Part shown: piece after piece, positions 25,604-26,436 of the stretch
How positions within the stretch are numbered: position 1 is the first letter of the stretch
Layout: every line of letters starts with the position of its first letter
Virus record (IMG/VR): IMGVR_UViG_3300023176_005127
Location: 1 to 26,436 of that record
Source: a virus
Length of the DNA stretch: 26,436 bases
Strand: one strand, 5' to 3'
The notes under the pieces: generated by a model
The model's input: only the letters and a program-made list of their open reading frames with translations
What the model was told of the DNA's origin: nothing
Database searches by the model: none
Program-made: the position numbers and the translations under genes

Positions 25604-26209
25604 ATGAAAGAAAAAGCAAACAATACAGTTGAAGGATTTTTAAAGATATTTGATCCAAAGACAAAAGAAATATTTTTTGAAGGTTCTAATGCAATTCATT
25701 TTGAAAATATTTCTGAAGCAATGGCTCAGAGTCTTGCAAATAAAAACTTAGGATACATTTATCAAATGTCGTTTGGTAACGGTGGAACAAGTGTTGATCC
25801 AACTGGAACAATTACCTATCTACCATCCAACACAACTGGTCAAAATGCAGATTTATATAATGAAACTTTTACTAAGGTAGTAGATGATAACTCATCAACA
25901 AATACAGATACTACAAGAAATAATCTTACCGTCCTTCATACAACAGGTAAGGTTTACACAGATATTTTAGTTAGTTGTCTACTTGATTATAGTGAACCAA
26001 CTGGACAACAAGCATTCGATAACTCAACCGATTTAGATGGTGAGTTTGTGTTTGATGAATTAGGATTAAAAACATGGAATGGTAGTACAACGGATTTAAG
26101 ATTGATAACACATGTTGTTTTTCATCCAGTTCAAAAAGCACTCAATAGACAAATTCAAATTGATTACACAGTTCGTATACAAACACTTACGAACCTTAGC
26201 ACAACATAG
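25604..26209 (+). CDS. Virion structural protein (small tail/baseplate-associated, unassigned)
   Basis: A 201-residue protein. The N-terminal strand motif LKIFDPKTKEIFFEG leads to NAIHFENISEAMAQSLANK, then YQMSFGNGGTSVDPTGTITY, LHTTGKVYTDILVSCLLDY, FVFDELGLKTWNG and LITHVVFHPVQKALNRQIQIDYTVRI. From memory, this succession is common in marine T4-like phages just before fibre-type genes, where it is annotated only as a structural protein. It has no signal peptide, membrane segment or catalytic motif. AAAGAAG upstream is the likely ribosome site. It follows the 42-residue relative by two bases and precedes a probable fibre gene by eight bases, so all three are likely co-transcribed from P3. The exact place in the virion is unknown. 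Confidence 0.7.
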   Translation: MKEKANNTVEGFLKIFDPKTKEIFFEGSNAIHFENISEAMAQSLANKNLGYIYQMSFGNGGTSVDPTGTITYLPSNTTGQNADLYNETFTKVVDDNSSTNTDTTRNNLTVLHTTGKVYTDILVSCLLDYSEPTGQQAFDNSTDLDGEFVFDELGLKTWNGSTTDLRLITHVVFHPVQKALNRQIQIDYTVRIQTLTNLSTT

Positions 26210-26217
26210 AGGGAGAT

Positions 26218-26436
26218 ATGGCATACGAAGTTAACTTTACAAACGGAACAGTAGCAAAACTCGTAGAGGACGGCGTAACCGACAGCACATACAGTGTTAA
26301 GTTAGTTGGTAAGAATGTCACTGCATACGGAGAAGTTTTTGCTGAAAACTTTATTCAATTATTAGAGAATCACGCCAACACAACAGCACCTACAAACCCA
26401 GTCGAAGGACAACTTTGGTTTAATACTGCTGGTAGT
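26218..26436 (+). CDS. Tail-fibre-like structural protein, N-terminus (partial, runs off right edge)
   Basis: An ATG at 26218 opens 73 codons with no stop before the window ends. GAGG five bases upstream, overlapping the previous stop, is a good ribosome site. The protein starts MAYEVNFTNGTVAKLVEDG and continues with KLVGKNVTAYGEVFAENFIQLLENHANTT and APTNPVEGQLWFNT (about 28-70, read here as two segments). The phrase GKN-x-TxYGE...ENF..LLENxAxTxAPxNPxEGQLWxx is, from memory, a recurrent N-terminal virion-attachment module of fibre-type proteins in marine T4-like phages. The receptor-binding part is outside the window. It should be transcribed as a late gene from P3 or by read-through. Confidence 0.7.
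   Translation, partial: MAYEVNFTNGTVAKLVEDGVTDSTYSVKLVGKNVTAYGEVFAENFIQLLENHANTTAPTNPVEGQLWFNTAGS

Noticed and set aside
1-26436. tRNA genes, CRISPR arrays, insertion sequences, integrase or attachment sites
   Set aside because: None found by reading. Noncoding space is limited to short gaps (largest 194 bases), and no cloverleaf or regular spacer array was seen.

Overview
The window is a segment of a T4-like (contractile-tailed) phage genome. The evidence is a run of T4 core genes in a marine T4-like arrangement. On the left, reading leftwards, are the late sigma factor gp55, the recombination nuclease pair gp47/gp46, and a radical-SAM enzyme that runs off the window edge. On the right, reading rightwards, is a long baseplate cluster: gp48-like tube cap, gp53, a large putative hub protein, gp5, gp25, gp6 and a 3767-residue structural protein. 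Small virion proteins and the start of a probable tail-fibre gene follow. The DNA is AT-rich by eye, and arginine is mostly AGA in the giant gene. Several proteins resemble, from memory, versions found in marine T4-like phages of cyanobacteria and SAR11-type bacteria. A marine, low-GC host is therefore likely, but it is an inference. No tRNA, CRISPR array, IS element or integrase was seen.

Layout. Positions 1-4184 (minus strand) form a tightly coupled operon: 55 > 47 > 46 > radical SAM, with every junction an overlap (TAATG, TAATG, ATGA). Positions 4185-4378 are the divergent control region. They hold the strong ribosome site of gene 55, a direct repeat, an inverted repeat, a rightward late promoter, and a perfect late-promoter octamer facing left. 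Positions 4379-10697 (plus) hold 48, 53, hub, 5 and 25, with overlaps of 1 nt or gaps of 1 nt. A second late promoter at 10702-10730 precedes gene 6 and the giant gene. A third at 25460-25467 precedes a 42-codon gene, a 201-codon relative of it, and a partial fibre-like gene reaching the right edge.

How the parts fit. gp55 should direct RNA polymerase to ATAAATA-type late promoters. Three such promoters sit in front of the three baseplate and tail transcription blocks on the right, so the regulator lies directly beside genes it is expected to control. gp46/47 would process DNA ends for recombination-dependent replication. In T4, late transcription is coupled to replication through the sliding clamp. 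The baseplate block builds the tube cap, hub, spike and wedge.

Most notable points: the radical-SAM gene translationally coupled to gp46; a nearly identical 29-bp element shared by two late promoters; a late promoter placed so that the 42-codon ORF would be leaderless; an internal clamp-motif look-alike in gp55; a gp5 without lysozyme domain; and a giant baseplate protein with a cupredoxin-like domain and heptad T-A/V-D-S repeats. No separate defence or otherwise new multi-gene system was recognised.
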